Virus record (IMG/VR): IMGVR_UViG_3300042355_000500
Span: 1 to 22,374 of that record
From: a virus
Length of the DNA: 22,374 bases
Strand: one strand, 5' to 3'
Positions 7,273 to 14,438 of this stretch are shown here, piece after piece. The notes under the pieces are model-generated. The model made no database searches. It was not told the DNA's origin and saw only the letters and a list, made by a program, of their open reading frames with translations. Position numbers and translations under genes: made by a program. The number at the start of each line of letters is the position of its first letter. The stretch's first letter is position 1.

Positions 7273-7580
7273 CTGACAAACAAATCAACATAGCAATCGC
7301 TAAAGCGTGCGGATGGAAATCGTTTGAAGAAACGGACGGGGATCCGTGGCTTTGGGGCCGCACGGGACAAGATGGCAGGATTGAGAACATGATGGAGGTT
7401 TTACCTTACTGCGCAGACCGCAACGCAATGGCAGATGCGGAAAAGCTGCTGACCTCTACGCAATTGCTCGATTACATTGCCTTTTTGTCTGAAACAACAT
7501 ACGAGGCCGCACTAGCAACAGCACGCCAACGCGCAGAGGCGTTTTTGCGCACGCTGGGTAAATGGGAGGAGGGGGAATGA
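7269..7580 (+). CDS. Phage ABA-sandwich-like (Phage_ABA_S type) protein
   Basis: The 103-residue protein starts MTDKQINIAIAKACGWK, then has a D/W-rich segment, LPYCADRNAMADAEKLL (about 45-61), and an ending helix with ATARQRAEAFLRTLG. The pattern of an INxAxAxACGW start followed by Y..D.NAM..AEK is what I associate with the small phage ABA-sandwich domain family, common in accessory regions and of unknown role. ATG 7269 overlaps the previous stop and follows GGAGGTG at 7258-7264, a good ribosome binding site; this rules out the longer frame from 7191. The stop overlaps the next start by ATGA. Confidence 0.7.
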   Translation: MTDKQINIAIAKACGWKSFEETDGDPWLWGRTGQDGRIENMMEVLPYCADRNAMADAEKLLTSTQLLDYIAFLSETTYEAALATARQRAEAFLRTLGKWEEGE

Positions 7581-7777
7581 CTTGGCGCGAAAAATACCGG
7601 CGTGATCCCGACATTGCCGAGTCAATCATTGAGACGCTCAAGCTGGATCTTAAAGACGCGGAGAAGCGCATTGAAATGCTCCAGTTTGCGCTCGAGCGTA
7701 TCCGCGACAACGAGTGGGTGCAGCTAGGTGGCCCGCCAACTTGGTTGAGCAAAATAGCAGAGGAGGCACTCAAATGA
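7577..7777 (+). CDS. Small coiled-coil protein, function unknown
   Basis: The 66-residue product starts MTWREKYRRDPDIAES, continues with a charged helix (ETLKLDLKDAEKRIEMLQFALERI) likely to form a coiled coil, and ends WLSKIAEEALK. No family is recognised. ATG 7577 overlaps the previous stop and is preceded by GGAGGAGGGGG (7566-7575), one of the strongest Shine-Dalgarno matches in the window; a start at 7562 would place that sequence inside the gene. Its stop overlaps the next ATG. Confidence 0.6.
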   Translation: MTWREKYRRDPDIAESIIETLKLDLKDAEKRIEMLQFALERIRDNEWVQLGGPPTWLSKIAEEALK

Positions 7778-7962
7778 GCCTGAAACCTGAAGAAAGATTC
7801 CACCACGAAATTGCTCTGGACATTCTCGGCGCAAAAATTGCCGAGACTCAACGGCAGTTAAGGACCGCATTGCGCCGGGTTGAGGCACTGGAAACCCAGA
7901 TGCGACGTGAAGGCTGGACGCAGGCTGACCTTGACGACGTTGAGCCTAGTGTGCATCACTGA
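7774..7962 (+). CDS. Small coiled-coil protein, function unknown
   Basis: The 62-residue protein is helical, with a heptad-like core IAETQRQLRTALRRVEALETQ and an acidic end (LDDVEPSVHH). No family is recognised. The start at 7774 overlaps the previous stop (ATGA), with GAGGAGG at 7761-7767 as ribosome binding site; an earlier ATG at 7714 in the same frame lies inside the upstream gene and is unlikely. The gene ends the coupled run of small genes and is followed by 123 bases with no gene that I can support. Confidence 0.6.
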   Translation: MSLKPEERFHHEIALDILGAKIAETQRQLRTALRRVEALETQMRREGWTQADLDDVEPSVHH

Positions 7963-8061
7963 CAGAGACAGAGCTTGCCAAGCCTGATGGCTCAAACCGG
8001 CGAGCCATTACTTCCGCGACACCTGCGGCTCTGACCTTGTTGGGGCAAAAGTGGTGCGACA

Positions 8062-8077
8062 GCCGGGAGAGACCGGC
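8062..8077 (+). promoter_or_regulatory. Hairpin just upstream of the HTH gene start
   Basis: GCCGG (8062-8066) and CCGGC (8073-8077) form a perfect 5-base stem with a GAGAGA loop, 8 bases before ATG 8086. The loop holds the only purine-rich GAGAG near this start, so the hairpin could hide the ribosome binding site. No T tract follows, so it is not a typical terminator. The surrounding stretch 7963-8085 contains no other signal I could support. Confidence 0.3.
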
Positions 8078-8085
8078 ACACTTTA

Positions 8086-8424
8086 ATGACCGACGACCTA
8101 ACGCCGCAGACGCAAGAGGAGCTGCTCGACCTGGGACTGACGGAGGACCAAGTGGATGAGGTGTGGGCGTGGCACGCTCGACGGGCGCGGCAGCTGGCGC
8201 AGACTGCGGGGGGTGTTGCATTGGTACGGATCCTGTCGCACCTGCTGGGTGGGCATAACGACGGTAGGGTATCGGTGCGCCTAGCTGGGATGGCATGGGC
8301 GTACGGGCTGGGGCATTTGACAGGGTACGATAGCGCTGCGGACAACGCGCACGTGCTGGGGGTGAGCAGGCAGGCAATTGGCGAGGCGGTCAAGGCGGCG
8401 CGCAAGGCGATTGAGGGCGCGTAG
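8086..8424 (+). CDS. Putative HTH protein, possible phage regulator
   Basis: This 112-residue protein has an acidic N-terminus (TPQTQEELLDLGLTEDQVDEVW) and a helical middle. Near the end, ADNAHVLGVSRQAIGEAVKAARKAI (about 85-109) reads as a helix-turn-helix: a first helix, the G turn, then a recognition helix starting SRQAI. It stands alone between two intergenic gaps, with a hairpin before the start and a terminator-like hairpin after the stop, which suits a regulator of middle or late expression. I cannot name a family. A small DNA-binding structural protein is the alternative. ATG 8086 has only a weak ribosome binding site. Confidence 0.6.
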   Translation: MTDDLTPQTQEELLDLGLTEDQVDEVWAWHARRARQLAQTAGGVALVRILSHLLGGHNDGRVSVRLAGMAWAYGLGHLTGYDSAADNAHVLGVSRQAIGEAVKAARKAIEGA

Positions 8425-8436
8425 GGCGACCCCTCC

Positions 8437-8466
8437 CCCCTAAAGGAATCTCTTTGAGGGGCTTTT
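8437..8466 (+). terminator. Possible intrinsic terminator after the HTH gene
   Basis: CCCCTAAAG (8437-8445) pairs with CTTT-g-AGGGG (8452-8461), a 9-base stem with one bulged G and a GAATCT loop, followed by CTTTT (8462-8466). It lies 12 bases after the stop at 8424. The T tract is short, so termination may be partial. It would separate the accessory block from the ParB/glycosyltransferase genes. Confidence 0.5.
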
Positions 8467-8523
8467 GATCGGGGTGCAGAGCCGGACGCGTGCCCTTTTT
8501 TTGTGCAATCGGCAAAAAGTGCC

Positions 8524-8555
8524 TTGTTAACAGACCAAACAGGCATATTTTGCCT
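8524..8555 (+). promoter_or_regulatory. Candidate promoter with an operator-like inverted repeat
   Basis: TTGTTA (8524-8529) and TATTTT (8546-8551) are separated by 16 bases, close to sigma-70-type spacing. AGGCA (8541-8545) and TGCCT (8551-8555) form an inverted repeat around TATTT, overlapping the -10. Transcription would begin near 8558, almost at ATG 8559, so the message could be nearly leaderless. The upstream terminator-like hairpin makes a promoter here plausible. Host promoter rules are unknown. Confidence 0.3.
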
Positions 8556-8558
8556 AAC

Positions 8559-9107
8559 ATGGCTGCTAAAAAGCTTGAATCCATACCAGTAGAGGCGCTC
8601 ATTCCCTACGCGCGCAACGCTCGCAAACACTCTGACGAGCAGATCGCGCAACTAGCCGCCAGCATCCGCGAGTTTGGTTTCAACAACCCGGTGCTGGTGG
8701 ACAAAGAAAACGGCATTATTGCCGGGCATGGTCGCGTGTTGGCCGCCCGCAAACTGGGGCTTGAGTCGGTGCCGTGTTTGCGGCTGGATCACCTGACAGA
8801 GACGCAGCGGCGCGCGTATATACTGGCCGATAACCGGCTGGCCGAACTTGGTGGAGGCTGGGATGACGAGATGCTCGGGGTTGAGTTGGCAGATTTGAGG
8901 GAGGCCGATTTTGATTTGGATCTTACTGGGTTTGACGCACCTGGCGCAGATCAAGGCCCCGTTGCGCTAGATGAAGTTAATGAAATCAAGGAAGAATGTT
9001 GCTTGCAAATCGTGTGCAAGGATTGGGATGAGCGCACAGAAGCAGAGTCAATTTTAGGTGGGCGCAAGATTAAATGGGCCGATTTGCGCAAGCTGGCAAA
9101 GCTATGA
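8559..9107 (+). CDS. ParB-like (ParB/Srx fold) DNA-binding or modification-associated protein
   Basis: In this 182-residue protein, residues 8-65 match the ParB N-terminal fold: IPVEALIPYARNARKHSDEQIAQL.. and then NGIIAGHGRVLAARKLG, where GHGR stands in place of GERR. The run ILADNRLAELGGGWDDEML (88-106) and FDLDLTGFD (118-126) are what is usually seen in the ParB-like front part of phage DNA methylases. Here no methylase follows; the C-terminal 40 residues are short (CCLQIVCKDWDERTEAESIL). ATG 8559 was chosen because the fold begins directly after it and a longer start at 8490 adds residues from the leader. It overlaps the glycosyltransferase-like gene by ATGA. It may guide or regulate DNA modification, or act in regulation or partition. 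Confidence 0.85.
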   Translation: MAAKKLESIPVEALIPYARNARKHSDEQIAQLAASIREFGFNNPVLVDKENGIIAGHGRVLAARKLGLESVPCLRLDHLTETQRRAYILADNRLAELGGGWDDEMLGVELADLREADFDLDLTGFDAPGADQGPVALDEVNEIKEECCLQIVCKDWDERTEAESILGGRKIKWADLRKLAKL

Positions 9108-10177
9108 AGGTTGCGTTGCTGGATGCGAGGCAAGGCACTCGTGACCCCGAGGGAAGCCTAACGGTGGCTTATCGGAACATGATAGTGCTCGCTAAAGAAT
9201 TAAACGCGCCGCTATACGTGGACGCGGCTGGGCTCAAAAAAGCACCAGATTATTTTGACGCAATTATTTGCGGTTTTGGCTCTACCTCGTGCGAGCGCAC
9301 AGAGTCAGTGGCTTTTCTCAAGCGCAATCCTCAGGCACAACTCTGGTGGCTGGTCGGAGAGTATGAGCAAAGCACTTTTGCGCCTCTGTTTTACGCTGGC
9401 CGCAAATACGGGGTGTTCCGCAATTTTGAACATTCGCTGCAAAATAAACAGGCCGAGCAGCAAGTGTTTGTAAATCTAAACGCTTTGCTTGCAAGGCCAT
9501 GTGTTAATCCACTTAAGACTCGCAAGTATGGAGCAATCTATTACGGGCGCTGGCGCAAGGATCGGTCCCGTTATTTTGGGCAATATATTGGGCGCAATTG
9601 CTGGCTCAGCACGTCGCCAAAAAATATGAAGATCTTTGCGAGTATCGGGATTGAGCCAAGGTACGCGCGAGGGATGAGTTGGATTGCGGGGCAAGAAACA
9701 CTTAGGCAATTTGCTGCAAGCTTGTATTTGGAGGACGCTTATACGCACGCGCACTACAACTGCCCGGCAAATCGGTATTACGAAGCCTTGTGGTGCGGAG
9801 TGCCAATTCTGTTCCAACGTGAAAGCATTAACACATGGAACAAATATGGAATCCAAATTCCCGCGCAATATGTAATCCGATGCGCCGCAGATGTAGACGC
9901 GATGGCAGCAAAATTAAGCCATCCGCAAGAGATTGCGGCAGCGCTGGATTGGCAGTCTCCGTTAGTGGCGCGCGCGCTCGACGACAAGCGTAACGCGCTC
10001 AACCAAATTAAGCGCGCTCTTGGTATTGCTGCACCAGAGCAGCAACTCCCGCAGCAATTACCGCATCAGGATCACGGCGCAACTGCCGATAAAACGCAGG
10101 GTTTTGCAAGGCATCCTTTGCCGACAAAATTGCGTCTCGAGCCTGACCAAGCCGAGGAAACTTTGCAGCAAACTTAA
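9104..10177 (+). CDS. Glycosyltransferase-like (GT-B-type) protein
   Basis: In this 357-residue protein, MKVALLDARQG is a Rossmann-like first strand. Residues 141-156 (KYGAIYYGRWRKDRSR) resemble the linker/second-domain start of GT-B enzymes, and NRYYEALWCGVPILF (223-237) is the typical sugar-nucleotide-binding block with a conserved Glu (E227). The folded part seems to end near residue 307; the last 50 residues are Gln-rich and overlap a minus-strand gene, so the tail may not be under strong constraint. ATG 9104 overlaps the ParB-like stop. Base composition looks more AT-rich than neighbouring genes, a sign of transfer. Likely acceptors are phage DNA bases, a phage protein or a host surface sugar; pairing with a ParB-like gene makes DNA worth testing. 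Confidence 0.7.
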   Translation: MKVALLDARQGTRDPEGSLTVAYRNMIVLAKELNAPLYVDAAGLKKAPDYFDAIICGFGSTSCERTESVAFLKRNPQAQLWWLVGEYEQSTFAPLFYAGRKYGVFRNFEHSLQNKQAEQQVFVNLNALLARPCVNPLKTRKYGAIYYGRWRKDRSRYFGQYIGRNCWLSTSPKNMKIFASIGIEPRYARGMSWIAGQETLRQFAASLYLEDAYTHAHYNCPANRYYEALWCGVPILFQRESINTWNKYGIQIPAQYVIRCAADVDAMAAKLSHPQEIAAALDWQSPLVARALDDKRNALNQIKRALGIAAPEQQLPQQLPHQDHGATADKTQGFARHPLPTKLRLEPDQAEETLQQT

Positions 10178-10238
10178 TTGCTGATGACCAATCACTTGCA
10201 GCAATCATCCGACGCAGCGTCACAATTTTAAGTTCCAT
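10008..10238 (-). CDS. Small minus-strand phage protein, function unknown
   Basis: This is the only gene I support on the minus strand. The 76-residue product starts MELKIVTLRRM and contains SSAIKFAAKFPRLGQ, DAILSAKDALQNPAFYRQL and RDPDAVIAAGVAAL. From memory this matches small phage/prophage proteins of the form 'DW..AL..A.KFPRLG...AI..A..AL..P.FYRQLG.DPDA'. Above 10238 the same frame turns into low-complexity shadow of the small terminase gene, so the boundary is sharp. Its start codon shares the CATG at 10236-10239 with the terminase start, head to head. Its 3' part overlaps the glycosyltransferase tail by 170 bases. ATG 10208 is an alternative start. It may lower expression of either neighbour by antisense transcription; that is inference. 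Confidence 0.6.
   Translation of the reverse strand: MELKIVTLRRMIAASDWSSAIKFAAKFPRLGQARDAILSAKDALQNPAFYRQLRRDPDAVIAAGVAALVQQYQERA
10163..10221. repeat. Direct repeat and palindrome before the small terminase gene
   Basis: TTGCAGCAA occurs at 10163-10171 and 10196-10204, 33 bases apart. GACGC-A-GCGTC (10211-10221) is a perfect 11-base palindrome 15 bases before ATG 10237. In lambda-type phages cos and terminase-binding sites lie just before the small terminase gene, so this is the expected place for a packaging site. The repeats also lie within the minus-strand gene and could be chance. Confidence 0.3.
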
Positions 10239-10803
10239 GAGTCTTACCGAACAAGTTACTAAGGCCCAAGTCAAAAACATTCTCGCTGCGCTCAAGGCGG
10301 GCAAGCGCATCACCAAGTCCGAACAAGCAATGGTAGCCGCATACGAGGCGGGCACGCTGCCAGACCTAACGCTGGAGGTGGTTGCCGCGCACTTTGGTTT
10401 GAGCCGCCCGGGGGTGTTGCGGTGGAAACGGGCAATGGCAAAGGCTGGGCTCCCGTGGACAACCATTGAAGGCATCCAAAAGTGGCGCGACTCCAAAGCG
10501 CAACAGGCAAGTCCTAGCGACATCAACGGCGTCAAAAAGCAAAAGCTGGAGCGAGAGGTCAAGCGCCTCGACATCAAGATTGCCGAGGACGAGGGGCGCT
10601 TGATCCCAGTGGAGCGCGTGGTGGATGAGACAGTGCGGGTGGTTAGCACTTGGTGCGCAGAGCTGGATGCAATGGTTAACGACCTGCCGGGGCAGCTTGC
10701 TGGACTGGGCGAGGCCGACATCCTTATCCGCCTGCGCAACCGCATTGAGCTGCTTAAGCAAAACGCTAGGACCGCATTTGAGCGACACGTCACACATCCT
10801 TAG
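10237..10803 (+). CDS. Terminase small subunit, Nu1-like
   Basis: This 188-residue protein has a helix-turn-helix at about 45-66 (LTLEVVAAHFGLSRPGVLRW), the Nu1-type DNA-binding module that recognises the packaging site. A charged helix, KKQKLEREVKRLDIKI (about 100-115), is followed by GRLIPVERVVDE (120-131), a recurring block of small terminases. A helical C-terminal part then likely binds the large subunit. It is directly before the large subunit, as in lambda. ATG 10237 shares its first bases with the minus-strand gene start. No clear ribosome binding site is present. Membership in the small-terminase group is well supported by motif order plus position. Confidence 0.85.
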   Translation: MSLTEQVTKAQVKNILAALKAGKRITKSEQAMVAAYEAGTLPDLTLEVVAAHFGLSRPGVLRWKRAMAKAGLPWTTIEGIQKWRDSKAQQASPSDINGVKKQKLEREVKRLDIKIAEDEGRLIPVERVVDETVRVVSTWCAELDAMVNDLPGQLAGLGEADILIRLRNRIELLKQNARTAFERHVTHP

Positions 10804-12565
10804 GGCAGCAGCGCGCGCTGTCCGCCTTGCCTACACCGGCAACCCGCTGGACTGGTTGGAAGCCAACGTCCGTTTCCCGCACAGCTCCCGCTCTACGCAT
10901 TTTGACCGGCAAACCGCTCCTTGGTGGAACGCGGTGTTTGCCGACTTTGCCGACCCTTCCTGCCGACAGACATTTGTCCAAGCCTGCACCGGCGCGGGCA
11001 AGAGCACGGCACTGGAGGCGCTAGTTTGCTGGGCAGTTGCTCAACAACCTGGGCCGATGCTCTCGATTACTCAGACCGACGCGACCTCGGCTGAGTGGAT
11101 GGCAACCAGGTTGCTCCCGGTGCTCAACGCATGCGAACCGCTTCGGGGACTGATGCCGACGAACCGGCATCACACCAAGAAGGATGGCATTTATTTCGCT
11201 CATATGCCGCTGATGCTAGGCGGTGCCAACACTTCCAACGCCCAAGAAAAATCCGTGCAGGTGCTGTTTCTTGACGAATGCTGGCAGTACAGCGACCTGA
11301 TCACTCAGTTCAAAAAACGGTTGCACGACCGCTGGAACGGCTACGCGCTCCTGACCTCCCAGAGCTTTGAGGAGCCGCATCAACTGACCGAGGAATGGAG
11401 ATCTGGAGAGGAGTTCCAGTGGTGTCACTCCTGCCCAGGGTGCAGTCAGTGGGTCAAACCGGCGTGGACTGACATCAAGTATGAGGAGTGCAAAAACGAA
11501 AACGGGGAATGGAACTGGGGCGCGCTGGTAAAAACTGTCCGGCATGAGTGCCCGCACTGCGGACACGTTACGCCAGACACGACGGCAGCTAGGCGTGCAC
11601 TGACTCAGCGCAGCGAGTGGCGCACCGAGGGCAATGACCACGTGGAGGGCTACCGCTCCCGGCGCGTATCGGCCCAGTCTGTTTACTGGATCCGGTGGGC
11701 CGATCTTGTCATTCAATGGTGCCAGGCTTCAGACGCTCGGCATCTCGGGGTGTTGCAGCCGACCAAAGACTTCCGCATGCAGCGGCTCGCGGAACCTTGG
11801 AAGCTGGAAGAGGAACTGCCCGCGCTGGAACTGGAGGCGTCCGAGTATTTCGTGAATGAATGGCAGGACGGCAGGCCGATGGAGAACGAAGCCGCCCGCG
11901 TTTTCACGGTGGACTGCCAGCAAGATCACTACTGGGGCATCTGCCGCGTTTGGCTCAAAGATGGGCATTCTCGCCTACTCTGGGCGGGCAAGATCCTGAC
12001 CGTGGACCAGCTCCGCGAGATCCAGACCAGGCTCAAGGTGCCCGACAAGCGCACGTTGCTCGACGCTGGCAACTCCTTCCACGGACGGATCTATGACACT
12101 TGCGCCCGCTACGGTTGGACCGCGTTAATAGGACGCGCCGAGGATTCCTTTACGGTGCGGGGCAGCGACGGCAAACCCATTCGCCGATACTACTCCGCAC
12201 CGGATCGGGTAGTGGCTCCGACGTACAAAGACCAGCACGGCAAACGCGTGTTTGTCACCTTCTTCTACTGGGCGTCGGATCCGATCAAAGACATCCTAGC
12301 CAACCTCCGCAACACGGGCTCGCCGGTGTGGGAGTTCCCGCAAGACGCGCCCCCAGAGTATGTCCGGCATCTCAACTCCGAGCGCAAGCGGGCGACGGTG
12401 GACAAGAGGACGAAGAAAACGCGCCTGCGGTGGACGGCGACGGGGCGACCTAACCACATGTGGGATGCCGAGGCGATGAACGTGCTGGCGGCGCAGATCC
12501 TTGGGATCCTGCCTGATATGGTGAGCACAGCGCCAGAGGTTGACGAGCAGCCAGCGGCAGAGTAG
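10778..12565 (+). CDS. Terminase large subunit, GpA family
   Basis: The packaging motor and nuclease, 595 residues from the proposed TTG at 10778. Walker A is CTGAGKST (70-77), Walker B is VLFLDE (162-167), and TSQSFEEP (193-200) is the coupling segment. A zinc ribbon with C216, C219, C222 and C258/C261 (CPHC) is typical of GpA. The nuclease part follows with FTVDCQQD (D380) and DAEAMN near the end. The frame stays open to ATG 10625, but residues upstream of 10778 are translated antiparallel-looking sequence within the small subunit and do not resemble the family; TTG 10778 gives a 26-base overlap. Start is therefore uncertain. It would cut concatemers and pump DNA into the prohead. Confidence 0.93.
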   Translation: MSDTSHILRAAARAVRLAYTGNPLDWLEANVRFPHSSRSTHFDRQTAPWWNAVFADFADPSCRQTFVQACTGAGKSTALEALVCWAVAQQPGPMLSITQTDATSAEWMATRLLPVLNACEPLRGLMPTNRHHTKKDGIYFAHMPLMLGGANTSNAQEKSVQVLFLDECWQYSDLITQFKKRLHDRWNGYALLTSQSFEEPHQLTEEWRSGEEFQWCHSCPGCSQWVKPAWTDIKYEECKNENGEWNWGALVKTVRHECPHCGHVTPDTTAARRALTQRSEWRTEGNDHVEGYRSRRVSAQSVYWIRWADLVIQWCQASDARHLGVLQPTKDFRMQRLAEPWKLEEELPALELEASEYFVNEWQDGRPMENEAARVFTVDCQQDHYWGICRVWLKDGHSRLLWAGKILTVDQLREIQTRLKVPDKRTLLDAGNSFHGRIYDTCARYGWTALIGRAEDSFTVRGSDGKPIRRYYSAPDRVVAPTYKDQHGKRVFVTFFYWASDPIKDILANLRNTGSPVWEFPQDAPPEYVRHLNSERKRATVDKRTKKTRLRWTATGRPNHMWDAEAMNVLAAQILGILPDMVSTAPEVDEQPAAE

Positions 12566-12621
12566 GGTACAGGCTCAACCATAACCAAACCGGAAGTGCG
12601 GATATGGTGCAAGCGACGAAG

Positions 12622-12661
12622 CCCCGGCCCGCGTGTGCGGTGTCCGGGGTTTTTCTTGTCC
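12622..12661 (+). terminator. Intrinsic terminator-like hairpin before the W-like gene
   Basis: CCCCGG (12622-12627) pairs with CCGGGG (12644-12649), with an inner CCGC/GCGG stem, followed by TTTTTCTTGTCC (12650-12661). It lies 56 bases after the large terminase stop and 14 bases before ATG 12676. The 16 bases GGGGTTTTTCTTGTCC are identical to those at 15299-15314. It could reduce read-through from the terminase genes into head genes. Confidence 0.7.
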
Positions 12662-12675
12662 TAGTGCATAGGGTG

Positions 12676-12942
12676 ATGGCTCCCGACCAACGGCTTCTTT
12701 TGCAGGTGTTTCTCACGCGCGACGTGGCCGAGCTTCGCGCCATCATCGCCAGTAAGTTTGACTTAGTCACTGCAGGCAAAAGCACGCTGGTGTCGTCATC
12801 CATCGACGGCGCTGCGTTCCAGTTCAACGTGGGCGGCACGCTTTCGCCGTTGGATGTCATCATGTTAGCGCAGCAGGCGCTCAACTACAAAGCCGCAGGC
12901 ATTAACGGGCCGGTGCGCCGGACGCAGGCGTTTTTCACATGA
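12676..12942 (+). CDS. gpW-like head-tail joining protein (tentative)
   Basis: The 88-residue product starts MAPDQRLLLQVFLTRDVAEL. It contains LRAIIASKFDLVTAGKSTLVS, a strand SIDGAAFQFN and a helix LSPLDVIMLAQQALNYKAAG. Size and place between the large terminase and portal genes are those of lambda gpW, which joins head and tail after packaging, and the helix-strand-helix pattern fits. Direct similarity is weak. The start at 12676 is preferred; an ATG at 12604 in the same frame would require translating the terminator hairpin. Its stop overlaps the portal ATG (ATGA). Confidence 0.65.
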   Translation: MAPDQRLLLQVFLTRDVAELRAIIASKFDLVTAGKSTLVSSSIDGAAFQFNVGGTLSPLDVIMLAQQALNYKAAGINGPVRRTQAFFT

Positions 12943-14438
12943 GCCTACTCGACAAATTCAAAAAGCTGGTGGGCCTCGGTGCACCAAAGGTGGGCGCTAA
13001 TTATAACGCGTACAGGAGGCAACGACTCATCGAAGGCGGCGTTTGGGGCGAACCGTACTGGAGGAATCACACCCAGAGCATCAGCCGCGAACTGACCGTT
13101 GGCGAGTGGCGCACGGTCAACTCCGCGGCGCGCAAGCTCTATTGGAATGTGGGAATGGTCAACGCCGCCATCGATCAAAAAAGCATGCTGTCCGTGGGGA
13201 TGGCCATGCGACCCATTTTCACCGGCGCAGACCGCGAGTGGGGCAAGGTTGCCGAGTCCGTACTGCTCGACTGGTTTCAAATCTGCTACCTTGACGGAAA
13301 ATCTTGGTGGGAAGGGCTGCGACTGGAATCAACCGCCATTGACCGCGAAGGCGATCTGCTCACAATCCTGACGACGACCGCCAACGGCTACCCGCAGCTT
13401 CAGCAGGTGCCGTGGCATCAAATCGGCAGCCGAGGCGACGACGGCGTCCTGACCGAGGGCCGATACCGCGGGCTGCGCATTTACAACGGCGTGATCCTGT
13501 CCAAGACCAACAGGGCCATCGCTTACCGCGTGCTAGGCGAGGCGCAGGACGGCAGCGACGACCGCGACATTCCCGTCCAGGCGTGCATGCTCACGATGGA
13601 CCCTCGGGAAGTGGACCAAGTCCGCGGCATCAGTGCGTTTGCGCCTGCCATCCGCGACCTGCTGAGCCTCAAAGATCTCGGCGACGACATCCAAGCGGCG
13701 TCCCGCATGGCCGCAAAAATCGGGCTGCTTGTCACCAACCAACAAGGCATGGCCGATCCCGGCGAGGCCTACAACGCGTTGACCGACACGACGCTCCCGC
13801 AGTGCACGCCGGGGCTGCGCATCACGCCGATGGCAGGCGGGCGCATCGAGTACCTGACCGCCAACGCTGGCGAGTCCATCCAACAACTGGACGCCAAGAT
13901 TCCAACGGAGGCGCAGGACAGGCTACAGGAGCGACTCATCCGCAACGCGCTGCTGGCGGCGCAATGGCCGCCGGAGTTTGGGTGGGATATGTCCAAACTG
14001 GGCGGTGCCAGTGCCAGGATAATTTTGGAGCAGGTGAACCGCGTGACCTCCGAACGACATGCTTACCTTTCGGCGTTTTGCAAAAGGCGGTGCGCATTTG
14101 CCGTGGCGCGCTTTGTCGAACTTGGCATTTTGCCGCCCTATACTGGTGCTGACGCTAACCGCGGCGGTGCTTATCAGTTTCGGTTTACGGAACCGGCGCG
14201 ATTGACCGCTGACAGCGGATATGCCAACCGCGACGCCATCGAGGCGTACCGCGCAGGGATGCGCAGCATGACGGACATTCTCGCCAGCGGTAGCAAAACG
14301 CTGGAGGAGCACTTGGACGAGGTCGAACGCGAGGAACTGGAGATCCGACGCCGCGTGGAACGCTCGGGGCTGACCCGCGATGTTTTCGGCCTGCTCACAC
14401 CCAACGGCAACCCGCCGACAACCGCACCCACCGAATGA
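12939..14438 (+). CDS. Portal protein, lambda family
   Basis: This 499-residue protein forms the ring at the head vertex through which DNA passes. Signatures are the N-terminal YNAYRRQRLIEGGVWGEPYW region, NSAARKLYWNVGMVNAAIDQ (about 61-80), MDPREVDQVRGISAFAPAI (about 216-234) and LSLKDLGDD, the typical core of lambda-type portals. GWDMSKLGGASARI is the later conserved segment. The C-terminus (about 425-499) is charged and disordered. It overlaps the W-like gene and the head protease gene by four bases each. Length is close to lambda gpB (533). Confidence 0.93.
   Translation: MSLLDKFKKLVGLGAPKVGANYNAYRRQRLIEGGVWGEPYWRNHTQSISRELTVGEWRTVNSAARKLYWNVGMVNAAIDQKSMLSVGMAMRPIFTGADREWGKVAESVLLDWFQICYLDGKSWWEGLRLESTAIDREGDLLTILTTTANGYPQLQQVPWHQIGSRGDDGVLTEGRYRGLRIYNGVILSKTNRAIAYRVLGEAQDGSDDRDIPVQACMLTMDPREVDQVRGISAFAPAIRDLLSLKDLGDDIQAASRMAAKIGLLVTNQQGMADPGEAYNALTDTTLPQCTPGLRITPMAGGRIEYLTANAGESIQQLDAKIPTEAQDRLQERLIRNALLAAQWPPEFGWDMSKLGGASARIILEQVNRVTSERHAYLSAFCKRRCAFAVARFVELGILPPYTGADANRGGAYQFRFTEPARLTADSGYANRDAIEAYRAGMRSMTDILASGSKTLEEHLDEVEREELEIRRRVERSGLTRDVFGLLTPNGNPPTTAPTE

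Noticed and set aside
7963-8085. tRNA or small RNA gene in the 123-base gap
   Set aside because: GGCTC/GAGCC forms a stem with an 8-base loop but no acceptor, D or anticodon arms can be drawn.
10239-10793. Upstream part of a long minus-strand frame (261 codons in all)
   Set aside because: It is the reverse of the small terminase gene and reads as Ser/Ala/Arg-rich low-complexity sequence; only the part at 10008-10238 looks like a protein.
12604-12675. Longer N-terminus for the W-like protein
   Set aside because: These codons translate a terminator hairpin and T tract; start at 12676 fits gpW size.
13412-14152. Plus-strand frame of 246 residues within the portal gene
   Set aside because: Arg/Pro/His-rich shadow of the portal coding frame with no recognisable motif.
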